NCBI GenBank assembly: GCA_019310525.1
Contig: JAFDEE010000011.1
Coordinates: 1-52,337 of the forward strand
DNA: 52,337 bases
From: Deltaproteobacteria bacterium
GTDB taxonomy: Bacteria > Desulfobacterota > DSM-4660 > Desulfatiglandales > HGW-15
Direction: 5' to 3'
The position numbers and the translations under genes are program-made. Shown here piece after piece: positions 1-7,275 of this stretch. A model generated the notes under the pieces. It had not been told where the DNA came from, did no database searches, and saw only the letters and a list, made by a program, of their open reading frames with translations. Position 1 is the stretch's first letter. Each line of letters starts with the position of its first letter.

Positions 1-295
1 ATAGTCCCTAGAGGACAAATCTGCAGACCTCCCCGGGTAAGGGTAACGGCCTCCGCTCCACATCCGCCGCATTTACTGGGGAACCACTTGATGGCTATGG
101 GCTTTGTCCTGTCATGTGGACTCACCCTGGTACCACAGCCTTTTATGCGATTCGTATTCCTCGGATCAGAGCTTTGCCTTAGGCTTCCTTCAGACCCCAC
201 CTCGCGGTGGACGCCCTTGCCCTCGGCTAGCAGTTTCCGCCATCAGGACCTGCAGGGGACTTCAACCCCCAAGCCGTTGCCCATGCCGGGCACAC
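1..295 (-). mobile_element. Group II intron, 5' end (partial, runs off the left edge)
   Basis: Read on the minus strand from position 295, the sequence begins GTGTG, matching the GUGYG 5' boundary of group II introns. It continues with the GC-rich paired segments typical of domain I: a GCCCGGCATGGGC hairpin, then TTGGGGGTTGAAGTCCCC, then the AGCCGAGGGCAAGGG and TCTGAAGGAAGCC blocks that I recognise from bacterial group II introns. The exon side (304-323) is a perfect 9-bp stem with a 2-nt loop, 8 nt before the splice boundary. Class C introns are known to insert just after such hairpins, so class C is likely. The reverse transcriptase gene and 3' domains V and VI would lie left of the window and cannot be checked. 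Short reading frames inside are not coding. Confidence 0.75.
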
Positions 296-297
296 AT

Positions 298-377
298 GAA
301 CTACTATCGGCTGAAGCCGATAGCTTTAGGGGCCAAGGGTTCAGGGTTCAAGCGAAAATCATTTTACCTTTAATCCC
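298..377 (+). repeat. Repeat family A, copy 1 (truncated)
   Basis: It begins ACTACTATCGGCTGAAGCCG and continues with TTTAGGGGCCAAGGGTTCAGG. The same series recurs at 27406-27535 and 43256-43388, and more loosely at 21069-21153. Here the opening hairpin (304-323) is perfect, whereas in the other copies its second arm is altered. The complementary half rich in CTTGACCCC is missing. The group II intron sits directly against this copy, so the repeat may have served as its target. Confidence 0.65.
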
Positions 378-389
378 ATTACTGTCCAA

Positions 390-430
390 AATAGAATTAT
401 TTTGCTGTTAAATAGAATTATTTTGCTGTT
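390..430. repeat. Tandem duplication of a 20-bp A+T-rich unit
   Basis: The 20-mer AATAGAATTATTTTGCTGTT occurs at 390-409 and again, identically, at 411-430 with one base between. It lies between repeat A and repeat D in non-coding DNA. It could be a target duplication left by an excised element, or simple slippage. Confidence 0.8.
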
Positions 431-520
431 CATTTATAATAAAATCAGATGAATACCCATACATAACGTTTACTCTCAAATTCAGGTTCCTTTGCAGGTC
501 AGCAGAAAGCAGACGCTTCG

Positions 521-650
521 GATTTTCTCCGTAGCGGGCGTATTTCGGTCCTGAATCAGGACAGATGAAGGGCCAAAATCCGCAGTGAGCGAAGCCATGG
601 AGGGCGGAGTGCTTGCCCGCCGGCTGTTTGGCGGGAACGTTAGCGAGGAG
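521..650 (+). repeat. Repeat family D, copy 1
   Basis: About 130 bp shared with 38434-38580. Shared blocks are GATTTTC-CCG-AGCGG near the start, then AAATCC-CAGTGAGCG and AGCCATGG, and the strong hairpin CCCGCC-GGCTGTTT-GGCGGG followed by AACGT. Between the first blocks each copy carries a different small hairpin. The minus-strand reading frame through it recurs in copy 2 only because the repeat recurs, so I do not call it a gene. Confidence 0.7.
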
Positions 651-737
651 AACAAACAGCTCAGCCTCTGCTTGAAGCGGCAAACTCCTTATTAAAGCCA
701 TTGAAGTGGCTTTCTAATCGATGGACCCGGGTTCGGC

Positions 738-1514
738 TTATTCGAATTCGGCCACGAGAAAGGTATGATCGGAAGGCTTTGGTTTCAGCCGGGCCGCCGT
801 GTCGACCCAGGCCTTGATGGATCTTTCGGCCAGGGGGGCCGTTGCGAGGATGTAATCGATCCGCCAGCCCATCTTCCTCTTCAGTGCGTTGGGGATGCGG
901 TAGTCCCAGAAGGTGTAATGCCCTTCCCCCGGCTCGTGTTTCCTGAAAATATCCACCAGCCCCCAATCCAGGAACTCCCTCAGGATGGACTGCTCGTCGG
1001 GATGGAAACAGACCTCCCCCCGAAAGGCGTCCGGATCGTACACATCAATGTCCTCCAGGGCAATGTTGAAGTCCCCTGCCACCAGGAGGGGTCGGCCCGG
1101 ATCATAGGTGGTCCTGATGTGGGCGAAAAGATCCTTTAACCACCGAAGCTTGTACTCGAACTTATCGGTGCCGACGGCATACCCCTGGGGAACATAGACG
1201 TTTACCACCGGGATATCCCTGACAACGGTACTGATGAACCTGGCCTGGGAATCCCCCTCTTCGTGCAGGTCCCGCCGAATCCCCTCCAGGGGATGACGGG
1301 ATACGAGGGCAACCCCATTATAGGCCTTCTGGCCCCGAAAGGCCGTCCGATACCCGATCTCTTCAAAGACCCCTGCCGGGAAATCCTTATCCTGGACCTT
1401 GGTCTCCTGGAGGCAGAGGAGATCGGGGTTCCGTTTCTTCAGCCAGTCCAGGAGGATGGGCAAACGGGCCCGGATGGAATTGGTGTTGAACGTAGCGATG
1501 GTGAAAGGCATCAT
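738..1514 (-). CDS. xthA: Exodeoxyribonuclease III
   Basis: A Mg-dependent AP endonuclease and 3'-5' exonuclease of base excision repair. The protein shows the whole exonuclease III/APE1 motif series: FNTNSIRAR near the N-terminus (metal Asn), QETK (metal Glu), YNGVALVSRHP, NVYVPQG, AGDFNIA (catalytic Asp and Asn), a WRIDYIL segment and a C-terminal PSDH with the catalytic His. Length of about 258 residues is normal. Two ATGs (1514 and 1511) follow a GAGAGGG ribosome site at 1520-1526. An in-frame ATG at 1538 lies upstream of that site and is less likely. It is last in the row after the metal transporter genes, with a 60-bp gap, and may share their transcript. Confidence 0.93.
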   Translation of the reverse strand: MMPFTIATFNTNSIRARLPILLDWLKKRNPDLLCLQETKVQDKDFPAGVFEEIGYRTAFRGQKAYNGVALVSRHPLEGIRRDLHEEGDSQARFISTVVRDIPVVNVYVPQGYAVGTDKFEYKLRWLKDLFAHIRTTYDPGRPLLVAGDFNIALEDIDVYDPDAFRGEVCFHPDEQSILREFLDWGLVDIFRKHEPGEGHYTFWDYRIPNALKRKMGWRIDYILATAPLAERSIKAWVDTAARLKPKPSDHTFLVAEFE

Positions 1515-1574
1515 TTTTTCCCTCTCAGCACATTGCACTTGTTCGAAGTCGTTTCGACAATGGAGGCCGGATCT

Positions 1575-2426
1575 TCAGGATCGCCTCCAGCGGTGGATCA
1601 CCCGATCACCCACGGCCACTGCCAGGTACACTGCCCCGGCCAGGGCTATGATGGTAGCCCCGGAAGGCAGGTCCGGGCCGTAGCTGACCATGATCCCCAG
1701 AGTAGTGAAGGATGCCGAAAAAAAAATGGAAAGGACCATCATCTGCCAGAGCCTCTTGGAAAAATGCCCGGCTATGGCTGCGGGCAGGGTGAGGAGCGCG
1801 ATCACCATCACGATCCCCACCACCGTCACGAGGAGCACCACTGTCAGGGCGGTCATGCAGAGAAGCAGGATATAGTAGAACTCTACCCGGATTCCCCGGA
1901 TCCTGGCAAACTCCTCGTCGAAACAGACGGCCAGCAAGGGGTTGTAGAAAAGGATCCCAACCAGGAGAATGAATACATCCAGACCGGCGATGAGCCACAG
2001 GTCATCCACTGAAACCATCAGGATGTTGCCGAAAAGATAACTCATGAGGTCCTCATTGTATCCCGGTGTCTTGAAGATAAAGAGAACGCCCACGGCCATT
2101 CCGATGGCCCACACGGCCCCGATCACCGTGTCTTCCCTCTGCCGTGCATTCAGGCTGACCATTCCTATGATGACGGCCGAAAGCAGGGCGGCCCCGACGG
2201 CCCCGTGTATGGGATTCAGCCATTGCCACCCGCAAACCGTCTCAAAATACCTTGCAGCCCCCATCCCCCCCAGCACGCTGTGGGCGATGGCCCCGGCGAT
2301 GTAAGTGATCCTCCTCGTGACCACGTAACTCCCGATCATCCCGCAGGCAATGCTCGCCAGCAGGCCGGTCAATAGGGCGTACTGGAGAAAAGCCTGGCTC
2401 TCAAGATCCGACAAGAACTCACCCAT
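1575..2426 (-). CDS. Zinc/manganese-type ABC transporter permease (ABC-3 family)
   Basis: Membrane subunit of a metal importer, like ZnuB, MntB or TroC. The 283-residue protein is almost entirely hydrophobic with about eight or nine membrane spans. It starts with FLQYALLTGLLASIACGMIGSYVV, as usual for this family, and has the conserved IAHSVLGG and LLTLPAAIAGHFSKR segments, the latter in the usual place of the coupling region. It overlaps the upstream ATPase gene by 8 bp, a sign of translational coupling, and GAGGATC before the ATG serves as ribosome site. The ion (Zn or Mn) cannot be settled from the permease. Confidence 0.9.
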   Translation of the reverse strand: MGEFLSDLESQAFLQYALLTGLLASIACGMIGSYVVTRRITYIAGAIAHSVLGGMGAARYFETVCGWQWLNPIHGAVGAALLSAVIIGMVSLNARQREDTVIGAVWAIGMAVGVLFIFKTPGYNEDLMSYLFGNILMVSVDDLWLIAGLDVFILLVGILFYNPLLAVCFDEEFARIRGIRVEFYYILLLCMTALTVVLLVTVVGIVMVIALLTLPAAIAGHFSKRLWQMMVLSIFFSASFTTLGIMVSYGPDLPSGATIIALAGAVYLAVAVGDRVIHRWRRS

Positions 2427-3183
2427 GATCCTCGCCCCTTCCCTTCAGGGTGTCATGCCGGACCATGTGCATGTTGCACCCGTACATTTCATTGATCATT
2501 TCACCGGTGATCTCACTGGTGGGATGGACCACCACGCGCCGATTGACGCAGGCCACCCCCTTCACGTAGTGGGAAACAAACCCCAGGTCGTGGGTGACCA
2601 ATACGATTGTCATTTTTTCGTTGAGCCGGTTCAGGAGTTCATAGAGCTCAGTCTCGATGGCCGCGTCCACGCTGGAAGTGGGCTCGTCCAGGAGGAGAAT
2701 CTCCGGGTCCGAGACCAGTGCGCGGGCGATGAGGACCCTTTGCTGCTGCCCACCGGAGAGATCCGAGAAGGAACGATTCCTCACCTCGCTAAGTTCCACC
2801 TGCTCGAGGGCCTCCCTTGCGGCACTCCTGTCCCTTTTTCCAAAGAATCCGAAGTTGTCCCTGTTCCCCAGCCTGCCCATGAGCACTACGTCCATGACGC
2901 TTACAGGGAAAAGTGGATCCAGGGAGGCATGCTGGGGCATATATCCGATGCGGGCCCGGGCCTTCACCGGTGCTTGCCCGAACACCCTCACACTCCCTTG
3001 GGAAGGCCTGAGTAATCCCAGAATGAGCTTGAGTAGGGTAGTCTTACCTCCTGCATTGGGGCCGACGATACATAAAAAATCCTTCTCATAGACCCTGAGA
3101 TAAACCTCTTCCAGAACAAGATGGCCGTCGTAAGAAAAGGAGACCTCTTCCATCTCTATTACCGGTTTCCTCTCCGCTTTCAT
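2419..3183 (-). CDS. Zinc/manganese-type ABC transporter ATP-binding protein
   Basis: The cytoplasmic ATPase of the importer. It shows Walker A GPNAGGKTTLL (about residues 37-47), a Q-loop at YMPQH, the signature LSGGQQQR, Walker B ILLLDEPTSSVD and the switch His in VLVTHDLG. Alanine at the variable position of Walker A (GPNAGGKT rather than GPNGSGKS/T) is common in metal-type ABC ATPases. Length (254 residues) is normal. The start overlaps the end of the binding-protein gene by 4 bp, and GGAGG lies 5 nt before the ATG. Confidence 0.93.
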   Translation of the reverse strand: MKAERKPVIEMEEVSFSYDGHLVLEEVYLRVYEKDFLCIVGPNAGGKTTLLKLILGLLRPSQGSVRVFGQAPVKARARIGYMPQHASLDPLFPVSVMDVVLMGRLGNRDNFGFFGKRDRSAAREALEQVELSEVRNRSFSDLSGGQQQRVLIARALVSDPEILLLDEPTSSVDAAIETELYELLNRLNEKMTIVLVTHDLGFVSHYVKGVACVNRRVVVHPTSEITGEMINEMYGCNMHMVRHDTLKGRGEDHG

Positions 3184-4085
3184 TGTTTCCTCCCGGCCTC
3201 CGAAAGGCCCCCTTCATCCCTTTGAGTAAGGAGACCCTTTCGTAGCGCCTCGGCCATCCGCTCGAGGCCTTTCAGATAGTCCCTCGGGAGAGGATCTATG
3301 GGAACGACAGCCCCACCTATGGCCCGGGCTACCTTTTCCGCCAAATTTCTCGCAAACTGGGGCTGAACGAAGATAACCCTCACATGTTTCCTCCTGGCCC
3401 TCTCGATGAGTTCCGCCAGTTGTCTCGGGCCGGGTTGCTTTCCCGCTATTTCAACGGCCTCCTGCTTCAGGCCGTAGGAATCACCAAAGTACCCGAAGGC
3501 CGGGTGAAAGACAAAGAAGGTCCCCCCCTTCAAGGGCCCGAGAATATCCGCGATCCTTCTATCCAGCCGCTCCAGGTCCTCCAGGAAATTCTGGAGATTC
3601 CGTCTGAAGGTTTCGGCCCGCTCAGGGAGCAGGCGGCATAGGGTATCGCAGATGGTTGCGGCCTGGATTCTCACCCTCTTGGGATCCAGCCAGATGTGGG
3701 GATCCGGCACCTCGGTACCATCCCCGCGGCTCGTGGAAAAATAGCGGAGAGGCACTCCTTTGCGGGTATCCACGATTTCCAGGTTCTTGAAAGCAGCCTT
3801 CACCTTTCGGATGAATCCCTTCTCAAAAGGCGTTCCCACTCTGAAGTATACCCGCGCCCTCCCCAGCCTGGCCATCTGTTTCGGTGTAGGTTCATAGGTT
3901 GCCGGGGATTGACCGGGCCCCACCAGGACTTCTACATCCACGGCCTCCCCCCCGATCCTTTCCACGAAGTAGGCCTGGGGAAGGATGCTGACAAAGACCT
4001 TCAGCTTGTGGGATCCTGCGTCTACCTTTAGTCCCTGGCCAATCAGGAAACACCCGATGATCACCCAAAACCCTAATCTCCGCAT
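3180..4085 (-). CDS. Zinc/manganese-type ABC transporter substrate-binding protein (ZnuA/TroA-like)
   Basis: Exported metal-binding lipoprotein or periplasmic protein of the cluster A-I family. A signal peptide is visible (MRRLGFWVIIGCFLIGQG, then VDAGS). Family motifs follow: VSILPQAYFVERIGG, a SPATYEPTPKQMA block, PDPHIWLDP and FFVFHPAFGYFGD. The usual first metal His (PHxYEPTP) is Ala here, while the His of DPHIW and FHPAF remain. The His-rich loop typical of many ZnuA is absent. It overlaps the ATPase by 4 bp and lies 48 bp after the small regulator, so the four genes probably form one operon. Confidence 0.88.
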   Translation of the reverse strand: MRRLGFWVIIGCFLIGQGLKVDAGSHKLKVFVSILPQAYFVERIGGEAVDVEVLVGPGQSPATYEPTPKQMARLGRARVYFRVGTPFEKGFIRKVKAAFKNLEIVDTRKGVPLRYFSTSRGDGTEVPDPHIWLDPKRVRIQAATICDTLCRLLPERAETFRRNLQNFLEDLERLDRRIADILGPLKGGTFFVFHPAFGYFGDSYGLKQEAVEIAGKQPGPRQLAELIERARRKHVRVIFVQPQFARNLAEKVARAIGGAVVPIDPLPRDYLKGLERMAEALRKGLLTQRDEGGLSEAGRKQ

Positions 4086-4133
4086 CCTCTTTCTCCCGGG
4101 GTCTTTCCACTTCCTTCACTTTAAGAAGGCTCT

Positions 4134-4394
4134 TCACTTTTTGTGGTATGCGCACACCAGCACCCTTTCATCGCAGTCCCTGCATCGTTTCAAGGGGTGA
4201 TGGAGGGCGAAGTCGTCCCAGTGGCGTTTCTGGTTCGGGGTGAGCATCCCGCTCCCGTTACAAAGGGGACATACGCTTCCCAGTGCGGCCATGACGGCCC
4301 TGCGGATAAACTCTGATCGGTTTGGAATGCCCTTGATGATTTCACGGAAGTCTTCATCCACCTTGAAGGTAATAATATCCTGCTTCTTTTTCAT
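4134..4394 (-). CDS. Small ribbon-helix-helix/zinc-finger regulator
   Basis: An 86-residue protein. Residues 1-38 (DIITFKVDEDFREIIKG, then RSEFIRRAV) look like a CopG/NikR-type ribbon-helix-helix DNA-binding unit. The C-terminal half has paired metal-ligand motifs: CPLCNGSG, several His residues, CRDC and a final CAYH. The two CxxC pairs suggest a bound zinc. As the first gene of the metal-importer row it is a good candidate for its metal-sensing regulator. That role is inferred from position only. Confidence 0.7.
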   Translation of the reverse strand: MKKKQDIITFKVDEDFREIIKGIPNRSEFIRRAVMAALGSVCPLCNGSGMLTPNQKRHWDDFALHHPLKRCRDCDERVLVCAYHKK

Positions 4395-4412
4395 TTTCCC
4401 CCCGACTCCCCC

Positions 4413-4446
4413 TGTATTTTATTACTTTGTAACACCTACTGTATCA
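4413..4446. promoter_or_regulatory. Possible operator upstream of the metal-uptake operon
   Basis: Two copies of TGTAWCA (4428-4434 and 4440-4446) lie 12 bp apart, with a further TGTAT at 4413, in the A+T-rich leader just before the RHH regulator start. RHH proteins often bind such short repeated half-sites, so this may be an autoregulatory operator. No clear promoter boxes could be fixed. Confidence 0.25.
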
Positions 4447-4652
4447 CGATCGGGCATTCTGTCAATGCACCTTTTAAGTCAACGATCATCGGTCTAAGTC
4501 AATGGATTGAGGGTTATGGAAGGAAAAGAGGGGGCCAAAGAACACAGGACCACCGCGGTCAGGATTCAGAATAATTGGTGCAGGGTCAGCTCTTGGTCGG
4601 GGCCTGAAAGAGTCGTCTCGAGGGAACCGCCCGGATTTCAGGAGAGGTATTT

Positions 4653-4863
4653 AGCGCCCATCCATAAATGGCCAATTTCCGCAATCTCTGCGCCTGCCTG
4701 TGCCGGACCTATCTGCCATTCCAAGGGACAGGCAGGCACGGCAGACAGGTCAGACCCAGATTTTAATCCTCAAAATACTTCAATGTATGGTGCCTCTGCC
4801 GCTTGGCATTCTAAAGCGGGATGGTTAAAATCTTCGCCTTCCTTCGGCAAACTTGGCAATTGC
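4653..4863 (-). repeat. Repeat family B, copy 1 (terminal type 1, one end lost)
   Basis: It begins AGCGCCCATCCATAAATGGCC, which matches the terminal inverted repeat of the complete copy at 42128-42330. It contains the shared body in reverse: ATTTTAATCCTC, ACTTCAATGTATGG, CCGCTTGGCATTC, GGTTAAAATCTTCGCCTTCC. A different GC-rich palindrome (GCCTGCCTGTGCC to GGCAGGCACGG) replaces the middle arm. The far end diverges after CTTCC, so one terminal repeat is missing. Nothing else is recognisable in the gap 4395-5043. Confidence 0.7.
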
Positions 4864-5043
4864 TTAATCAGAGTTTAACGAAACCGACACGATGGCCCTT
4901 GATTCCGAGGGTGAAACGTACGATACTTTCCACGAGCATGAATGAACCTCTGTTTCGGGTATCTAGGGTGAACGCCCCAACCGATGGATTTGGCTCATGC
5001 TTTCAAGAGGGCTTTCTATCAGCAGATGGCTGGAGCTAAGACC

Positions 5044-5496
5044 ATGAAGAAAGAGATGGATCCCCGGATGCACACCGCCGAACACATCCTGAATCAAACC
5101 ATGGTCCGTATGTTTGACTGCGGCCGGGCCCTGTCCGCCCACATCGAAAAAAAGAAATCCAAGTGTGATTACCATTTTCATCGTCCTTTGACCGATGAGG
5201 AGATTCGAAAGATCCAGCAAAGGGTGAACGCCGTGATAACCGCCGATCTACCGGTCACGGACTTTTATCTGGACCGGGAGGAGGCTGCAAAAACATTCGA
5301 TCTGGGAAGATTGCCGGAGGCGGCTGGCGAGAGCATCAGGATCGTGAAGGTAGGAGAGTATGATGCATGTCCCTGTATCGGCCCCCATGTGGAATCCACC
5401 AGTGAAATCGGGGCCTTCAGGATCGTGTCCACGTCCCACCATGACGGTGTCTTGAGGGTGAGATTCAAGCTCTCAAAGCCTGCTGCGGGGGTCTGA
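5044..5496 (+). CDS. AlaX-like alanyl-tRNA editing domain protein
   Basis: A stand-alone protein with the second additional domain (tRNA_SAD) of alanyl- and threonyl-tRNA synthetases, expected to hydrolyse mischarged tRNA in the cytoplasm. The zinc ligands are visible: HTAEH near residues 10-14 and CPCIGPH (CxxxH) near the C-terminus, followed by ST-EIG. At about 150 residues it is a short AlaX type. I chose ATG 5044 because GGAG at 5032-5035 lies 8 nt before it. In-frame ATGs at 4984 and 5026 have no ribosome site. The substrate amino acid cannot be told from sequence. Confidence 0.8.
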   Translation: MKKEMDPRMHTAEHILNQTMVRMFDCGRALSAHIEKKKSKCDYHFHRPLTDEEIRKIQQRVNAVITADLPVTDFYLDREEAAKTFDLGRLPEAAGESIRIVKVGEYDACPCIGPHVESTSEIGAFRIVSTSHHDGVLRVRFKLSKPAAGV

Positions 5497-5554
5497 GGGA
5501 TTTCCTGTGACTCCATCAGTGCTGAAGGAACAGAAAGGGCCTTCGCCATCGGTC

Positions 5555-6115
5555 TCAGCAGATGGCTGTTGACACCAGGATCCGCAGCCCCAGCAGCACC
5601 AGTGCGATCCCGCCGGCCCTTTCCGCCCAAGGCCCCAGGATAGACCCGATCCCCCGGCCCAAGCGTATGCCGATCCACGTCATTCCGATAGTCACCCCAC
5701 CGATCACCGCAGCGGGAATCCAGACAGGGACCCCGATCAGGCCAAGAGAAATCCCCACGGCCAGCGCATCAATACTCGTTGCGACAGAAAGTCCTACTAA
5801 ACTCAGGCCCCGGGTCGGGTCTAAATTCCTTCTTTGCTTTTTCGGTCTAAAGGATTCTTTAAACATTCGGGCCCCGATAAACACCAGAAGCCCGGAGGCG
5901 ATCCAATGGGCAAAGGCGGCCGTGTAAGAGGAGGCCACCGATCCACCCAGCCACCCAAGAACAGGCATGGCGGCCTGGAAGAAACCGAAGTGCCAGGCCA
6001 AGCGGAAAACATGGCGGGAGGTCACCCTCTCGAGGCCCGCCCCGACCGCCGCCGCCACGGCAAAGGCGTCCATGGCCAATGCCCAGGCCGTACCAAGGAT
6101 TGCAAGCACGTCCAC
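5555..6115 (-). CDS. mntP: Manganese efflux pump MntP
   Basis: An inner-membrane manganese exporter. The 186-residue protein has six predicted spans and the family's two related acidic motifs, AMDAFAVAAAVG in the first span and SIDALAVGISLG in the fourth, whose Asp residues are needed for export. Start is GTG at 6115, with GGAG further upstream than ideal. No yybP-ykoY manganese riboswitch could be recognised in the short leader, because repeat C begins only about 60 bp upstream. Its presence with the metal importer 1.2 kb away suggests that manganese balance matters here. Confidence 0.93.
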   Translation of the reverse strand: MDVLAILGTAWALAMDAFAVAAAVGAGLERVTSRHVFRLAWHFGFFQAAMPVLGWLGGSVASSYTAAFAHWIASGLLVFIGARMFKESFRPKKQRRNLDPTRGLSLVGLSVATSIDALAVGISLGLIGVPVWIPAAVIGGVTIGMTWIGIRLGRGIGSILGPWAERAGGIALVLLGLRILVSTAIC

Positions 6116-6177
6116 TTTGTCCGGCTCAATCTCCTTCTATCGCAACGGGGAGCGGAAAAATCCCCAGGTTACTTTCA

Positions 6178-6407
6178 CCTAAATTGAGCGATCTTCGAGT
6201 TTTCAGGAGACCTGCCCGAGGCAGGCAACGCAACGGATCCTGTGAAATCGGAAATCCCGAAGGGTTTCAAAATTTGATGATTTAAAGAAGATACATATGC
6301 CATGCCCTTGACCTTACTGGTTGAGACCTTACCCGAGACTACCGTGTACTCTTTTGATATATCTAAATAAAAGGATCTCGTCAAAATTTTGAAACGCTCG
6401 GTTTAGG
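6178..6407 (-). repeat. Repeat family C, copy 1
   Basis: About 230 bp. It starts CCTAAATTGAGCGATCTTCGAG and ends TTTTGAAACGCTCGGTTTAGG, so its ends are imperfect inverted repeats. The body includes TCCCGAAGGGTTTCAAAATTTG and GTGTACTCTTTTGATATATCTA. A second copy lies at 14961-15211 in the opposite orientation, and a fragment at 48974-49030. The element sits exactly between mntP and the stop codon of the MarR gene. Confidence 0.8.
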
Positions 6408-6409
6408 TT

Positions 6410-6955
6410 TCAGCTGGGTGAATCTTCGTTCAACACTTCGCTTCCACGGGCGGCTCCACCGGGGACCCAACCCTTTTCCGGGAAACAACCTTTTCTCTCC
6501 AGCTTCACGTTGTTCCGAATGAGGCGCTTCACCAGTTCCAGGAGAACTCCTTTTTCCTCTGATGAAAGTCCTTTCAACATCAATTCCAGCCAATCGTCCT
6601 TTTCCTTCTCGATCTCCTTAAGGGCCTTTCTTCCTTTAGGAGTGATTTCCAAAAGGGTTACGCGTTCATCAGCGGGATCGGATTTCCTCACAATGAAACC
6701 CTTTTTTTCCATCCTCTTGGCGATCCCGGTCATGTTGGCGCCCGGCACGAGCATGATGCGACCCACATTGGTGATCCTGTTCCGGCCCCTGTCAGAGGCC
6801 TCCAGGACCCTCAAGATATTATACTGGGGGAAAGACAGCCCGAAGTTTCTGAATACGCCCGAATGGACCCTCTTGAAAATCTCAGCCGCCCTCACGATCG
6901 CCATGAGGACCTTCTCATTAGTACTCAGGTTGCTCCTGTAAGTGCTCTCCTCCAT
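6410..6955 (-). CDS. MarR-family transcriptional regulator
   Basis: A dimeric winged-helix DNA-binding protein. Visible family features are FGLSFPQYNILRVLE (helix 2 region), the recognition helix around PGANMTGIAKRMEKKGFI, the wing RKSDPADERVTLLEITPKGRKAL, and a C-terminal dimer helix (about 181 residues in all). The last 30 or so residues are not family-like, and the stop codon lies 2 bp beyond repeat C. It is divergent from the large histidine kinase at 7276, and might regulate either direction; the ligand is unknown. Confidence 0.88.
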   Translation of the reverse strand: MEESTYRSNLSTNEKVLMAIVRAAEIFKRVHSGVFRNFGLSFPQYNILRVLEASDRGRNRITNVGRIMLVPGANMTGIAKRMEKKGFIVRKSDPADERVTLLEITPKGRKALKEIEKEKDDWLELMLKGLSSEEKGVLLELVKRLIRNNVKLERKGCFPEKGWVPGGAARGSEVLNEDSPS

Positions 6956-7148
6956 GGGTCCATCCTATACCCTTTGTCCAGCGTAAAAGCAATATGGAAG
7001 TTCGCCGGGCCCGGGGCTTTTCTCCCCGTGAGCCGGTGGACCTGCTCTCCGGCTCTTGAATATTAGCGGTTTACAGTGGGATGAGCCGGAGCACTTTCTA
7101 TGCCGGAAACACTCATTTGTCTCCTTCAAAAAAAATCCTGTTTGGACA

Positions 7149-7166
7149 AACATGATCAATGATGTT
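7149..7166. promoter_or_regulatory. Palindrome in the divergent MarR/kinase intergenic region
   Basis: AACATGATCAATGATGTT has outer arms AACAT and ATGTT separated by 8 bp, a form compatible with a MarR-dimer operator. An A+T-rich TATATT follows at 7171. The rest of the 320-bp gap (6956-7275) holds nothing I recognise. Assignment to the adjacent MarR gene is only by position. Confidence 0.3.
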
Positions 7167-7275
7167 AAACTATATTTTGGCCGGTTTTTTTCCACAAATG
7201 GAGCCACCCCCGGGTAATGGACCCTGAGGGACGTGAACTCCAAAGGACGCACCGAACCAGGAACGGTGACACCTC

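Noticed and set aside
88-411. Plus-strand open frames in the first 400 bases
   Set aside because: They cross a group II intron (read antisense) and repeat A, have no ribosome site, and translate into composition typical of structured RNA.
408-701. Minus-strand frame with a PAKQPAG-type stretch, also seen near 38333-38599
   Set aside because: The similarity between the two is explained by repeat D; neither has a ribosome site or protein-like conservation outside it.
1263-2012. A 249-residue plus-strand frame
   Set aside because: It lies antisense to xthA and the ABC permease, whose protein motifs are unmistakable, and is a product of GC-rich codon third positions.
4507-4878. Possible plus-strand gene upstream of the tRNA-editing gene
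   Set aside because: Much of it is repeat B in reverse; the frame is not conserved between copies.
6116-6177. yybP-ykoY manganese riboswitch upstream of mntP
   Set aside because: The leader is only about 60 bp before repeat C begins, and the conserved paired core was not found.
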